Shown in pieces: positions 30,635-40,212 of a stretch of 64,000 nucleotides of DNA (position 1 is its first letter; each line of letters begins with the position of its first letter). The translations under genes and the position numbers were made by a program. The notes under the pieces were generated by a model. It searched no databases. It was not told where the DNA came from and saw nothing but the letters and a program-made list of their open reading frames with translations. Origin of the DNA: Sulfuriferula sp. AH1 (GTDB lineage Bacteria > Pseudomonadota > Gammaproteobacteria > Burkholderiales > Sulfuriferulaceae); assembly GCF_002162035.1 (NCBI RefSeq), contig NZ_CP021138.1, positions 868,001 to 932,000 on the forward strand, read 5' to 3'.

Positions 30635-31618
30635 ATGAAGCATGCCACATTGCACCAGCTCAAGATATTCGAAGTGGTCGCGCGCAACCTGAGTTTCACT
30701 CGCGCCGCCGAAGAATTGCATCTCACCCAGCCCACGGTATCCATCCAGATAAAACAGCTGACGGATATCGTCGGAATGTCTTTGCTGGAACAGGTGGGAA
30801 AGCGCATTTTCTTGACAGAGGCCGGCCGCGAGCTGCTTACCGTATGTCATAGTCTGTTTGACGGACTGTCGCGATTCGAGATGATTATTTCCGACATGAA
30901 GGGCGTGAAAACAGGCAAGTTGCGGTTGGGCGTTATCACCACTGCAAAGTATTTCGTGCCGCGGCTGCTTGGACCGTTTTGCGATCGTTATCCGGGGATA
31001 GAAGTTTCGCTGAAAGTCACCAACCGCGAACGTCTGCTGCAACGTCTGATCGACAACGAAGACGATCTGTATATCCTCGGCCAGCCGCCCGAGCACATGG
31101 ATATATGGGTAGAGCCGTTTCTGGATAACCCTCTGGTTGTGCTCGCTCCATATAATCATCCGCTGGCGGGTGAGAAAAATATCTCCGCGGAACGCATTGC
31201 GCAGGAACCGTTCCTGATGCGCGAATCAGGCTCCGGCACGCGACTTGCTACCGAAAAGTTTTTCAATGAACGCGGGCTGTCGCTCAATGTGCGGATGGAA
31301 TTAGGCAGCAACGAAGCCATCAAGCAGGCCGTCGCCGGCGGTCTCGGCGTTGCGGTGCTGTCGGCGCATACGCTGGCGCTGGAAAAAAGCGGCGACGAAT
31401 TGGCTGTGCTCGATGTGGCGGGCTTCCCCATAATGCGTCAATGGCATGTGGCTTATTCCACAGGCAAGCAGCTGTCGGTGGTAGCGAGGACATTTCTGGA
31501 GTTCCTGCAACAAGAAAGCGGGCCCATGGCAGAGCGCTATATGAAGGGATTGAGCGGATTTCCGAGTCAGGCTGCCAGGAAAAGCGTAGCCAAATCCATG
31601 GCAAAGACAAATGACTGA
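30635..31618 (+). CDS. cbbR: LysR-type regulator of the Calvin cycle operon
   Basis: This 327-residue regulator has the N-terminal LysR helix-turn-helix (HQLKIFEVVARNLSFTRAAE, then LTQPTVSIQIKQL) and a periplasmic-binding-type effector domain; CbbR proteins sense metabolites such as RuBP or NADPH. Divergent placement from cbbL across a 168-base gap supports the assignment. ATG at 30635 with GGAAGTAGG upstream is preferred over 30581 and 30608. Confidence 0.93.
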   Translation: MKHATLHQLKIFEVVARNLSFTRAAEELHLTQPTVSIQIKQLTDIVGMSLLEQVGKRIFLTEAGRELLTVCHSLFDGLSRFEMIISDMKGVKTGKLRLGVITTAKYFVPRLLGPFCDRYPGIEVSLKVTNRERLLQRLIDNEDDLYILGQPPEHMDIWVEPFLDNPLVVLAPYNHPLAGEKNISAERIAQEPFLMRESGSGTRLATEKFFNERGLSLNVRMELGSNEAIKQAVAGGLGVAVLSAHTLALEKSGDELAVLDVAGFPIMRQWHVAYSTGKQLSVVARTFLEFLQQESGPMAERYMKGLSGFPSQAARKSVAKSMAKTND

Positions 31619-31679
31619 TTCAAAAAACCATGCTGTCATAACGATAAAATCTTCGTAACCCGTCGCTACAATAAGATAC

Positions 31680-31703
31680 AATCCGCAGATAAATCCGCAG
31701 ATA
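31680..31703. repeat. Perfect tandem direct repeat before the pigment flavoprotein gene
   Basis: The 12-mer AATCCGCAGATA occurs twice back to back (31680-31691 and 31692-31703), ending 19 bases before the flavoprotein ATG. The 104-base gap between cbbR and that gene must hold its promoter if it is not read through from cbbR. A tandem 12-bp repeat matches roughly one helical turn per unit, suiting a regulator site, but it could also be a chance duplication. Confidence 0.55.
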
Positions 31704-31722
31704 TAAAAACAGCAGGCTAATT

Positions 31723-33066
31723 ATGAATATTCCTTCCACGGCAAGCAATACACATACCTCTGATTGCGATGTTCTGGTGATTGGCGGCGGACCTGCAGGT
31801 TCAACGGCGGCAGCGCTGCTGGCTGAACGCGGCCACCGCGTCACGTTGCTGGAGAAGGCGCACCATCCGCGTTTCCATATCGGCGAATCGCTGCTTCCGG
31901 CTAATTTGCCGCTGCTGGAAAAACTGGGTGTAGCGGATGAAGTCAGGGCCATCGGCATGGAAAAATGGGGCGCTGAATTCGTCTCACCGTGGCATGACCA
32001 TAAACAGACAGTCGAATTCGCCGATGCGATAGATAAGTCCATGCCCATGGCCTATCAGGTACGCCGTGCCGAATTCGATGAAATACTGATCCGCAATGCC
32101 AGCCGTAAAAACGCCCGTGTGGTGGAGGGCTGTCAGGTGCTGGATGTCGAGTTTCTGCCGGAGAACAGCGGCGTCATCGTGCAGGCGCGCCATGATGACG
32201 GCAGCATGGAAACGGTATACGCGCGTTTCGTACTGGATGCGTCAGGTCGCGATACTTTCCTGGGCAATCGCTTCAAAGCCAAGCAATGCAACAAGAAGCA
32301 CAACAGTACCGCAATTTACGGCCATTACACCGGTGCAGAACGCAATGCAGGCAAAGAGGCGGGCAACATAACCATTTTCTGGTTTGAGCATGGCTGGTTC
32401 TGGTTTATTCCACTGGCTGACGGTACGACGAGCGTCGGTGCGGTGACCTGGCCGTATTACCTGAAAACCCGTGGCAAGAAGCCGCTGGATGCGTTTTTGC
32501 AGGAAACCATAGCAATGTGCCAACCGCTGCACGACCGCTTGCGGCATGCCCGGCTGGCATCGCCGGCCGAGGCCACCGGCAATTTCGCATACGCATGCGA
32601 TCACACTCATGGCAGCAATTATTTGCTGCTGGGTGATGCCTACGCTTTTATCGACCCGGTATTCTCTTCGGGGGTCATGCTGGCGATGCACAGCGCATTT
32701 GTCGGAGCCGACACCGTGGATGTGTGCCTGCGCAATCCGCAGCAGGCGGCGGCTGCATTGAAAAAATTCGACAAGTCGATGCGTGTGGGGCCCAAGGCGT
32801 TTTCCTGGTTCATTTACCGGGTGACCAATCCGGTCATGCGCGACATGTTCATGGCTCCGCGCAATATATTCCGCACCAAGGAGGCCGTGCTGTCGGTGCT
32901 GGCTGGCGACGTGTTCGGTAAAACCCCGATTCAAGGCCCCTTGCTGGTATTCAAGGGCATTTATTACGCTGCATCCCTGTTCAATTTCAAGCGTACGCTG
33001 AAATCATGGCGGATGCGCAAGAACAATATTCGCGCCGTGGATGAACCCGGCGCAGCGGTAAACTAA
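31723..33066 (+). CDS. FAD-dependent oxidoreductase with flavin-halogenase motifs (pigment cluster)
   Basis: This 447-residue protein has the FAD-binding GGGPAGSTAAALLAERG near residue 20, the HIGESLLP motif at 52-59, a Lys at 81 (EKWGAEF) near the position of the catalytic Lys of flavin halogenases, and WFWFIP at 225-230, an exact match to the WxWxIP halogenase signature. Similar flavoproteins occur in xanthomonadin and other aryl-polyene clusters, where pigments may be brominated. It could alternatively be a non-halogenating oxidase or reductase of the same superfamily. Its stop overlaps the chorismatase ATG by one base. Confidence 0.82.
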   Translation: MNIPSTASNTHTSDCDVLVIGGGPAGSTAAALLAERGHRVTLLEKAHHPRFHIGESLLPANLPLLEKLGVADEVRAIGMEKWGAEFVSPWHDHKQTVEFADAIDKSMPMAYQVRRAEFDEILIRNASRKNARVVEGCQVLDVEFLPENSGVIVQARHDDGSMETVYARFVLDASGRDTFLGNRFKAKQCNKKHNSTAIYGHYTGAERNAGKEAGNITIFWFEHGWFWFIPLADGTTSVGAVTWPYYLKTRGKKPLDAFLQETIAMCQPLHDRLRHARLASPAEATGNFAYACDHTHGSNYLLLGDAYAFIDPVFSSGVMLAMHSAFVGADTVDVCLRNPQQAAAALKKFDKSMRVGPKAFSWFIYRVTNPVMRDMFMAPRNIFRTKEAVLSVLAGDVFGKTPIQGPLLVFKGIYYAASLFNFKRTLKSWRMRKNNIRAVDEPGAAVN

Positions 33067-34129
33067 TGGGCAATACGGCAGCATTCCTGTACGGCGAGAG
33101 TTTATCCATTGCAGCGTTTCTGCAACACCCGGTACCCTGGAAAGACAGCGTGCTGGGTGCCATCTGTTTTTCAGCGGACGCAGGCGAGCGCGAGGCGATG
33201 CAAAAAGATGCGGATATCCCCTGCGTGGCAGTACCCATGCACCGGCTGGATGCCGGCGAGTCATACTGCGAAATCTGGCATGGCAGCGCGCAATTGAAAC
33301 AGGGCCGGCAGGATGATATCCGTTACCGGCATGACGCCGACGTGCTGTTTGGCGTAATTGAGCTGACTGAAAACGCATTCCCTGGCGATGCCGATAAAAC
33401 CCCTCTGCAACAGGCTACCGAATCCGCCTACCGGCAGATATTTGCGCTGCTCGATGCACTGGATTATCCCTACCTGTTCCGTTTCTGGAATTACATCGCC
33501 GACATCAATGCGTGCAGTTTTGAGCTGGAGCGTTATCGCCAGTTTAATCTGGGGCGGCAGGATGCCTTTCTGGCGTATGGCCGCGATTTGGCCGAGAATG
33601 TCCCGGCCGCATGTGCATTGGGCTCGCCGCAAGGGCCGCTGACCATCGCGTTTCTGGCGGGTCGCGTCAGATCCGCAGCGATCGAGAATCCGCGCCAGAT
33701 CAGCGCCTATCAATATCCGCCGCAGTACGGTCCGCGCAGTCCGGTGTTCGCGCGTGCCAGTCTGGTGCGCATGGGGGAGAGCGAAATGCTGTTCATCTCC
33801 GGCACCGCCAGCATAGTGGGTCATGAAACCCTGCATCCGGGGGATGTCGTCGCCCAGACCCATGAAACCATGACCAACATCGAAGCGGTGCTGTCGGAAG
33901 CTAATCGCGTTGCCGGGCAGCCGTGTTTCTGTCTGGCCGATCTGCATTACAAGGTGTACGTGCGCCATCCGGCTGACCTGCCTCGGATACGCAGCGTGCT
34001 GGAAACGCGCGCGGGGGGGCGCATCAAGCCGTTTATTTGCAGGCGGATGTTTGCCGTGAGGATCTGCTGGTCGAAATCGAGGCGACAGCAGCGCATACAT
34101 CCGTCCCTTTCCGGGATAAGCGGAATTGA
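33066..34129 (+). CDS. XanB2-like chorismatase (hydroxybenzoate-forming), with C-terminal frameshift
   Basis: The protein resembles the FkbO/Hyg5/XanB2 chorismatase family, which hydrolyses chorismate to 3- or 4-hydroxybenzoate; XanB2 supplies the aryl starter of xanthomonadin. Recognisable parts are YLFRFWNYIADIN, ISAYQYPPQYGPRSPVFARA, LFISGTASIVGHET and YKVYVRHP. The given frame runs off the family after the seven-G run at 34013-34019. Restoring one G continues as AVYLQADVCREDLLVEIEAT and stops at 34127-34129, giving 354 residues, the family size. The corrected stop overlaps the next ATG (ATGA-like TGATG), which supports the correction. Confidence 0.85.
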
Positions 34130-34959
34130 TGATGCGCGGCATAGTACGTGGGTTGCTGAATATCTACGATTATCTGGTGCTGTATCTCGGCCTGATCTGG
34201 CTGGGGCTGATATGTCTGGCATGGACGCCGATCGCATTGATCGTCCACCCGTTATTGCCGGTACGCTGGGGACGAGCGCTTGGGCGTTACGTTATCACTT
34301 GGGGCTTTCGTTTTTATCTCGCCAGCTTGACCGCTTCCCGGCGTTGCAGTTTCGATCTGACGGAACTGGACGCGTTGCGCGATGAGCCGTCGCTGATCAT
34401 CGCCCCCAATCATCCGTGCCTGCTGGATGCGGTGATGATCATTTCGCGTTTGCCTAACGTCGCCTGTGTACTTAAAGCCGAATTGATGAACAATGTCTTC
34501 CTGGGCGCGGGTGCCAGGTTGGCACGTTATATCCGCAACGAGCCGGTACGGAGCATGGTGCAGTTGGCGACACGCGATTTCGAAAGCGGCAGTCACCTGC
34601 TGCTGTTCCCTGAGGGGACCCGCACCGTGCAGGCACCGGTCAATCCGCTCAAGGGCAGTGTCGCGCTGGTCGCGAATCGTGCGCAGGTGCCGGTACAAAC
34701 CGTCCTGATAGAAACCGATTCAGTGTACCTGAGCAAGGGCTGGCCGCTATTCCGCAAGCCGGTCATGCCGATCCATTATCGGGTGCGTTTGGGACGGCGT
34801 TTCGATCCGCCGCAGAATACCCAACAATTCATGGCCGAACTGGGGCATTACTTTGCTCACGAGCTGGTGCAAGGTTCTGCGTTCTATCCGCCCAATTCAT
34901 TGCCAGAGCAGACCAGGCGCATTGCTGACCTGTCTTCCGTGCGCAATGAGGATGAATGA
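34129..34959 (+). CDS. PlsC-type 1-acyl-glycerol-3-phosphate acyltransferase (pigment cluster)
   Basis: This 276-residue membrane-associated acyltransferase has an N-terminal hydrophobic pair of segments, the catalytic HX4D motif in NHPCLLDAVMI and the FPEGTRT motif. In xanthomonadin clusters a similar enzyme is thought to attach the polyene to a glycerolipid. The start overlaps the corrected chorismatase stop; ATG at 34132 is also possible. It ends 13 bases from the convergent antiporter gene. Confidence 0.87.
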   Translation: MMRGIVRGLLNIYDYLVLYLGLIWLGLICLAWTPIALIVHPLLPVRWGRALGRYVITWGFRFYLASLTASRRCSFDLTELDALRDEPSLIIAPNHPCLLDAVMIISRLPNVACVLKAELMNNVFLGAGARLARYIRNEPVRSMVQLATRDFESGSHLLLFPEGTRTVQAPVNPLKGSVALVANRAQVPVQTVLIETDSVYLSKGWPLFRKPVMPIHYRVRLGRRFDPPQNTQQFMAELGHYFAHELVQGSAFYPPNSLPEQTRRIADLSSVRNEDE

Positions 34960-34972
34960 TACGCGGAGTCTG

Positions 34973-36268
34973 TCAGGGGATTTTTGAAGCGGCTGTGACA
35001 GGGATGCCGATGCGCGGCAGCCAGCGCCGCAATATCGGGCTGGTGATCACGGTGCTGAAAATCGCCATGATGACCAGTATGGTAAAGACCTGCTGCGAGA
35101 TCACGCCCAGATCATAACCGACATTGATCACGATCAGCTCCATCAAGGCGCGCGTATTCATCATCACGCCTAATATCCTGCTTTCAATATGGCTCAGGCC
35201 TCCCGCTCGCGCACCCAGATATGCGCCGCCGAATTTTCCCAGCGTCGCGAGCAATACGAATAACGCACACCAGGCCCATGCAGCGGCACTGTCCAGACTG
35301 CCGATATTGGTGCGCAGACCAGTATAGGTAAAAAAGATCGGTAGGAAGAAAACCGTTACGAACGGGCTGATGCGCGCGCGCCAGGTTTTCACGAAGGCAT
35401 GCTCATCGTGCAGCAGCACACCCATCATGAAGCCGCCGAAAATGGCGAAGATGCCGAGCTGGTAGGTGGCCATCGCAGACATGAAGACTGCCGCAAGCAC
35501 GATGCCCAGCAGGTTATTGCTCAGTGCGCCGCTTCTGGCATCGCAGCGATGCAGGATGCGCTTCATGAGCGGACGCACGATCAGCCAGCTTGCGGCAAAG
35601 AACACGCCGACCAGGGTCACTTTCAACGCAAAATCTGCACCATCGAAATCGGACAGCGCGAGGGTGGTTATCAATGCCAGCAATAGCCAGCCAACGACAT
35701 CATTGATCGCCGCCGCACTGATGGCGATCACGCCTATCGGCGTCCGCGTCATGTCGAATTCCATCATGATGCGGCCGAGTATCGGCAACGCGGTAATCGA
35801 GAACGCGGTAGCGATGAACAGCGCCGATGCCACCGGATGCGCGCCGGGCGAAAGCGTGGGCGCACTGATCTGGCCGATGCCGTAACCCAGCGCAAATGGG
35901 GCAATCAGGCTGGCGAATGCCACCCATAGCATCGCCTTGCGGTTGCGCCGCTCATTGAGGTGGGAGAAATCGAATTCCAGTCCGATCTGGAACATCAGCA
36001 GCACCAGTCCGATTTGCGACAGCATCTGCATTGGTTCGGGTGCGCCGGAATGGAACACATATTGAAATAACCCCGGGGCGAGCAGCCCGAACAATGAAGG
36101 CCCCAGCAGTATGCCGACTATGATTTCGCCCACTGCGGTCGATTGCCCGATGCGCAGTGCAATCTCGCCGCCGAGACGAGCTGCCAGCACGATCACGGTC
36201 AGCTGCAACAGGGTGAAAAATAACAGGGATTCGGTCTGATGGGTGGCGATATGTACGGCAGTGGTCAT
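34973..36268 (-). CDS. CPA2-family cation:proton antiporter
   Basis: This 431-residue protein has about 12 membrane helices and the Kef/NhaA-like layout (STAVGEIIVGILLGPSLFG, GLEFDFSHL, FSITALPILGRIM and a ND pair in AAINDVVGW). No C-terminal RCK/TrkA domain is present, so it is probably a Na+ or K+/H+ exchanger without nucleotide gating. It is the last gene of the minus-strand run carrying the pigment genes, 81 bases after the PAP2 gene; its role in pigment biology is unknown. Confidence 0.88.
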   Translation of the reverse strand: MTTAVHIATHQTESLLFFTLLQLTVIVLAARLGGEIALRIGQSTAVGEIIVGILLGPSLFGLLAPGLFQYVFHSGAPEPMQMLSQIGLVLLMFQIGLEFDFSHLNERRNRKAMLWVAFASLIAPFALGYGIGQISAPTLSPGAHPVASALFIATAFSITALPILGRIMMEFDMTRTPIGVIAISAAAINDVVGWLLLALITTLALSDFDGADFALKVTLVGVFFAASWLIVRPLMKRILHRCDARSGALSNNLLGIVLAAVFMSAMATYQLGIFAIFGGFMMGVLLHDEHAFVKTWRARISPFVTVFFLPIFFTYTGLRTNIGSLDSAAAWAWCALFVLLATLGKFGGAYLGARAGGLSHIESRILGVMMNTRALMELIVINVGYDLGVISQQVFTILVIMAIFSTVITSPILRRWLPRIGIPVTAASKIP

Positions 36269-36349
36269 ATTGTTATTTTTGAACGCGGATTAAAAGGGCA
36301 GGCTACCAGCTGCCGCTGTGGATGCGATGCCGTAGCGACAGGTAAGCCG

Positions 36350-36994
36350 CTACTCCCCGAGCATGAAACCGGCATATACATCGATTGCGACATGCTGGCG
36401 GGTGGCAATGGTGGAATAGATGATGCCGATGCCCCATACGGCGTTGAGCAGGAGTATCCAGAACGGTCCGCTAATGCGGCGTAACAGGTGATGCAGCCAG
36501 ACACCCGAAAAAACGGCGGTAGCGACATGCAGTGAAGGGAAAGCATTGCCGGATGCATCCATGTTTTTGAGAAATGTCACGCCCGGATACAGTGCCCAGT
36601 CGATGTCCGCTGCGGGGACTGCCGTGGGCCAGAAATAGAAGACGGCCAGGCCGGCGATGCACATCAGGGCGATATCCAGTCCGTATTCATAGAGCCCGCG
36701 CCGGGTGGCGAAGAACAGCGGCGGCAGGGAAACATAGGCCCAGAGCGACAAATACACCGGGAGTGCCAGCGGCTGGAAACCGATCAGCCTGTCAAGCCAA
36801 GTGTTATGCATCACCGTGATCGGATACGCGGGATGCTTGAGGAAATAGAAATAGGCGCCGAAGAACACGCCGATGAACAGCATCGTACCGGTCGATTTCA
36901 GGTGCCAGTACTTCGGTATTACTGCTGCGGCTTGCCGGTACCAGGGCGTTCGCTGATTATTTTCGTTCAAGGCTTGTTCTCCGATATGCGGCAT
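36350..36994 (-). CDS. PAP2-family membrane phosphatase
   Basis: This 214-residue integral membrane protein has about six hydrophobic segments and two of the three acid-phosphatase motifs: PSLH at 153-156 with preceding GNAF, and TRQHVAID with H201 and D205. The first motif (KxxxxxxRP) is not clear, so it resembles the Aur1/inositol-phosphotransferase-like branch. A lipid phosphate substrate is likely. It lies between the NodB deacetylase and the antiporter with 70-80 base gaps. Confidence 0.82.
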   Translation of the reverse strand: MPHIGEQALNENNQRTPWYRQAAAVIPKYWHLKSTGTMLFIGVFFGAYFYFLKHPAYPITVMHNTWLDRLIGFQPLALPVYLSLWAYVSLPPLFFATRRGLYEYGLDIALMCIAGLAVFYFWPTAVPAADIDWALYPGVTFLKNMDASGNAFPSLHVATAVFSGVWLHHLLRRISGPFWILLLNAVWGIGIIYSTIATRQHVAIDVYAGFMLGE

Positions 36995-37067
36995 ATTGAC
37001 AGTTGTTAAACAAGTGGATCGAATAAAAGATCACCGAATCGAATTGAGTTAAGCGCATGGCTGATAG

Positions 37068-37871
37068 TCATGCCAGCGCCTGCCGTAACGTGATACAACG
37101 CAAACCCTTGGCCGCAGCAATTTTCAGCACGGCTGGCAACACTTCCAGTATGACCGGGGTGCCGTTTGCCGTGCGCGCGGCATTGCCGTCATGCAGCAGC
37201 AGAATTGCTCCGTTGTGCAGTTTGCGCAACAAGCTGTTTTTAACGCGCTCAGCGTCATTGATGCGGGTGTCGAAACCGCGCCCCGACCAGCTGGCGAGGG
37301 TGAGCCCCAGTCGGGTTAGCACCGGATCGAGAAAGGGATTGCGCAATCCGGCAGGGGCCCGAAAAAACAGCGGGTGCTGGCCGGTAATGCCGTTGAGCGT
37401 GATTTGCGCAGTTTGTAGTTCCCGCATAAATCCGCGCGGGCCCAACAAGGAAAAAAAGTGGCGATGATGCTGGCTATGATTCTCCACAGCATGGCCGCGG
37501 CGTACGATCTCGCGGCACAGTTCCGGATAAAGTGCAGCTTTATCACCGATGCAGAAAAAACTGGCTTTGGCCGCATAGCGATCCAGTATATCCAGCACCT
37601 GCGGCGTGACAACGGGATCGGGGCCATCGTCGATGGTAAGAGCGATTTCGTTCCTGGCTGCGGCAGCTGCAGGCAGTTGCGTCCAATTCGGCCCCAGCCA
37701 GTGGCTGCGCGGCCACAGGCCAGCGGCGGTAAGCAGCAGGTGGTTGACGATCACAGCGCCGAGTGTCCAGCGCCAATGTTCGGGTGCGACAATTATCGCC
37801 ACCAGTGCCACGCCATGCAATGCAAGGGTCGCACGGATCAGCAGCGTCGGTTGCCAGCGCGCATTATGCAT
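37068..37871 (-). CDS. NodB-type polysaccharide deacetylase with N-terminal membrane segments
   Basis: Residues 1-60 contain two hydrophobic segments; the rest is a NodB domain. Metal and catalytic residues are in LTIDDGPDP (Asp pair) and the HSQHH zinc motif (NHSQHHRHFF), followed by FFRAPAGLRNP and LLLHDG. Such enzymes remove N- or O-acetyl groups from sugars. It overlaps the MMPL exporter gene by 8 bases, so it belongs to the pigment operon; its substrate there is not obvious, perhaps a sugar or lipid head group on the polyene. Confidence 0.87.
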   Translation of the reverse strand: MHNARWQPTLLIRATLALHGVALVAIIVAPEHWRWTLGAVIVNHLLLTAAGLWPRSHWLGPNWTQLPAAAAARNEIALTIDDGPDPVVTPQVLDILDRYAAKASFFCIGDKAALYPELCREIVRRGHAVENHSQHHRHFFSLLGPRGFMRELQTAQITLNGITGQHPLFFRAPAGLRNPFLDPVLTRLGLTLASWSGRGFDTRINDAERVKNSLLRKLHNGAILLLHDGNAARTANGTPVILEVLPAVLKIAAAKGLRCITLRQALA

Positions 37872-40212
37872 GATGGGTGTTCCTGGCGAAAATCGCTGCG
37901 TAGATCAATGCCAGGATAACGCCCGGCGCCACGGTGACGCCCATGGCCTGCAATATCGATACGTTGGAAAACGCAAGCAAGCCGAAACCGGCGACGGTAG
38001 TGAGATTGGCGAACAGCATCGAGGCCAGCGTGCGCGGCTGAATCAGCGTATGCGGATCAGTCCGGTCAAAGAACAGGGCGTAATTGGAACCTACTGCGAC
38101 CACCAGCAGCAAGCCTACCAGATGCAGGATGATCAGTTGCTGGCCGAATACGGCCAGCCCTGCCGTGACAGTGACGACCGCCGCAGCCAGCGGCACAATG
38201 ATGCGCAGCACGCGCATCGGCGAGCGGAAAACGAACAGCAGCAGGCCGATGATGGAGACCAGCCCGCCCAGCGATAACAGTATGGCCTCGTGCAGATAGC
38301 CGGAATACAGACGATCGGATTCGGCCTTCATGTCCACGAACATCACGTTCGGCAAACCGGTAGTGCTCAATGCTGCCCGAATACGATCTGCGTTGATGTC
38401 GGCACCCTTCGGTGCGGTCAGCGGCAATAACGCACTCCAGCGCTGGTTCTGATGGATGAGCAAGGCATCTACCGCCATCGCCATCGAGGTCTTTTGCAGG
38501 TCGGAAGCTTGCAGCAAAGGCTGGCTGCGGGCAGCAGCGACATCGACCACGAACGGCGTAAATAGCGTTGCGCGTACTGGTAAATCCTGGATTGCTTGCC
38601 CAAGCCGCAGTTGCAGCTCGGCAGGCGGCGGCAGGCTTGCCTGACGCGCGCGCTGCATCGCTACGCTGGGCAGATAACGGCTCGGGCTTTCGAAGCCGGC
38701 GAGTTCGCCTTGATCGACCTGTGTCTGCAGCAGTGCGGAAACCCGTTCGCTGCCGCGCAAGACGGATTCCTGGCTATTGCCGGATACGACGACCAGATAG
38801 CGCACATCGGGTGCGCCCATGTCGGCACGCAGGCTGGCATCCAATGCGACATCGGCCTGGGATACCGGGCTTAACGAAGATATCTTGTCGTTGAACAGAC
38901 TGGCGCGGTTTGCGACGAGGACAGCGCAGGCTGCCAGCAGCAGGATCACGGCCGGCCAGCGCAGGGCTGCCGCGCGCTGTACCAGTGCGGCGAGTATATG
39001 ACCGATAGCGGTGACGTCATGGATGCGGAATTTCGCCGGCAGCAGATGCGGCAGCACGAAGCGGGTCACTGCGGCCGCGGCTATCAGCCCGGCGATCGCA
39101 TACAGGCCGAGCTGCGCCAGCCCGGGAAAGCCGGACAGCAGCAGCGAAGCAAAGCCGAATATCGAAGTCAGTACACCGAGACGGATGGTGGGCCAGAAGC
39201 GCCTGATCCAGGTCTGCTGGTCAGTGTCATTGTGCTCGGATTGCACAAACAGGTAGATGGAATAATCCACTGCCTCGCCGATCAGTGCGGTGCCGAATCC
39301 AAGCGTGATGCCATGCACGGCCCCGAAACCCAGACTGACTGCCGCGACACCCGCCAGCGCACCGCTGATAACGGGCAGCAAGCCCAGCGCCAGCGCGGTG
39401 AAGGAGCGGTAGACCAGCAGTAACAGGGTGGCGATGAGCATGACACTGATGATGGATAGGCGGCTGACCTGACCTTTGATGGTGTCGCGCGATGTCACTG
39501 AAAATACGCCGGGGCCGGTCATCACCAGTCTGGCGGCGGAAGAGGCGCCGGTAGCCGAGTCGAAAGCCTGGCGGATAGCGGCCATGGCGCGCTGCTGGGC
39601 ATCGGTATCGGAACCCGGTGCGCGCGTCTGCATCAGCATCAGTGCGCGCTTGCCGTCGCGCGATACCCAGGCGCCGTCCAGCAGTTGCGGGTGGGTGCCG
39701 CTATTGAGCTGGTCGAGCAATTGCACCATTTCCCCGGTCGGGTCGCGCGGCAACATGGATTTGACCAGCAGGCCGGCAGGCGAGGCGAGCAGGTCGATAC
39801 TGTCGCCCAAAGCGGCATGCAGTCCTGCCACGCCAAAGCGCGCAGGCGTGACCGCCGAACTCAGCAGGTAGCGGTTTTGGAACAGGAAATCGCGGTCGCG
39901 CTCGGTGTTGACAGGCTCGCCATTGTTAACGCTGACAAAATCGGGGTCGGCACGCAGACGCTGTGCGATCTGTTTGGAAAGCCGGGCGCGAGTGGGTGCA
40001 TCGGCGCCTTCTATGCCTGCAAGGATAAGGCGCGAGGCCAGACCGTCGCGCAGCTGATCCATCAGCAGCTGCTGCTCGGCCGTGGGAGTGCGCGGCAGGA
40101 ATGCCGATAAATCGGTGGTGAACTGGGTACGGCTGATAATGACGGTACAGCCCAGCAAAAACGCCAGCCACAGCGTGATGGCCGTGATGCCATGGCGGCG
40201 AGTGGTCGTCAT
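37864..40212 (-). CDS. MMPL/RND-type lipid exporter of the aryl polyene cluster
   Basis: This 782-residue transporter has the RND layout in two halves: one N-terminal helix, a periplasmic loop of about 220 residues, five helices (GFGTALIGEAVDYSIYLFV contains the conserved GxxxDY), then the same again. Aryl-polyene and xanthomonadin clusters carry a similar exporter thought to move the lipid-linked pigment toward the outer membrane. Its start overlaps the LolA-like gene stop by one base. Confidence 0.9.
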   Translation of the reverse strand: MTTTRRHGITAITLWLAFLLGCTVIISRTQFTTDLSAFLPRTPTAEQQLLMDQLRDGLASRLILAGIEGADAPTRARLSKQIAQRLRADPDFVSVNNGEPVNTERDRDFLFQNRYLLSSAVTPARFGVAGLHAALGDSIDLLASPAGLLVKSMLPRDPTGEMVQLLDQLNSGTHPQLLDGAWVSRDGKRALMLMQTRAPGSDTDAQQRAMAAIRQAFDSATGASSAARLVMTGPGVFSVTSRDTIKGQVSRLSIISVMLIATLLLLVYRSFTALALGLLPVISGALAGVAAVSLGFGAVHGITLGFGTALIGEAVDYSIYLFVQSEHNDTDQQTWIRRFWPTIRLGVLTSIFGFASLLLSGFPGLAQLGLYAIAGLIAAAAVTRFVLPHLLPAKFRIHDVTAIGHILAALVQRAAALRWPAVILLLAACAVLVANRASLFNDKISSLSPVSQADVALDASLRADMGAPDVRYLVVVSGNSQESVLRGSERVSALLQTQVDQGELAGFESPSRYLPSVAMQRARQASLPPPAELQLRLGQAIQDLPVRATLFTPFVVDVAAARSQPLLQASDLQKTSMAMAVDALLIHQNQRWSALLPLTAPKGADINADRIRAALSTTGLPNVMFVDMKAESDRLYSGYLHEAILLSLGGLVSIIGLLLFVFRSPMRVLRIIVPLAAAVVTVTAGLAVFGQQLIILHLVGLLLVVAVGSNYALFFDRTDPHTLIQPRTLASMLFANLTTVAGFGLLAFSNVSILQAMGVTVAPGVILALIYAAIFARNTHHA

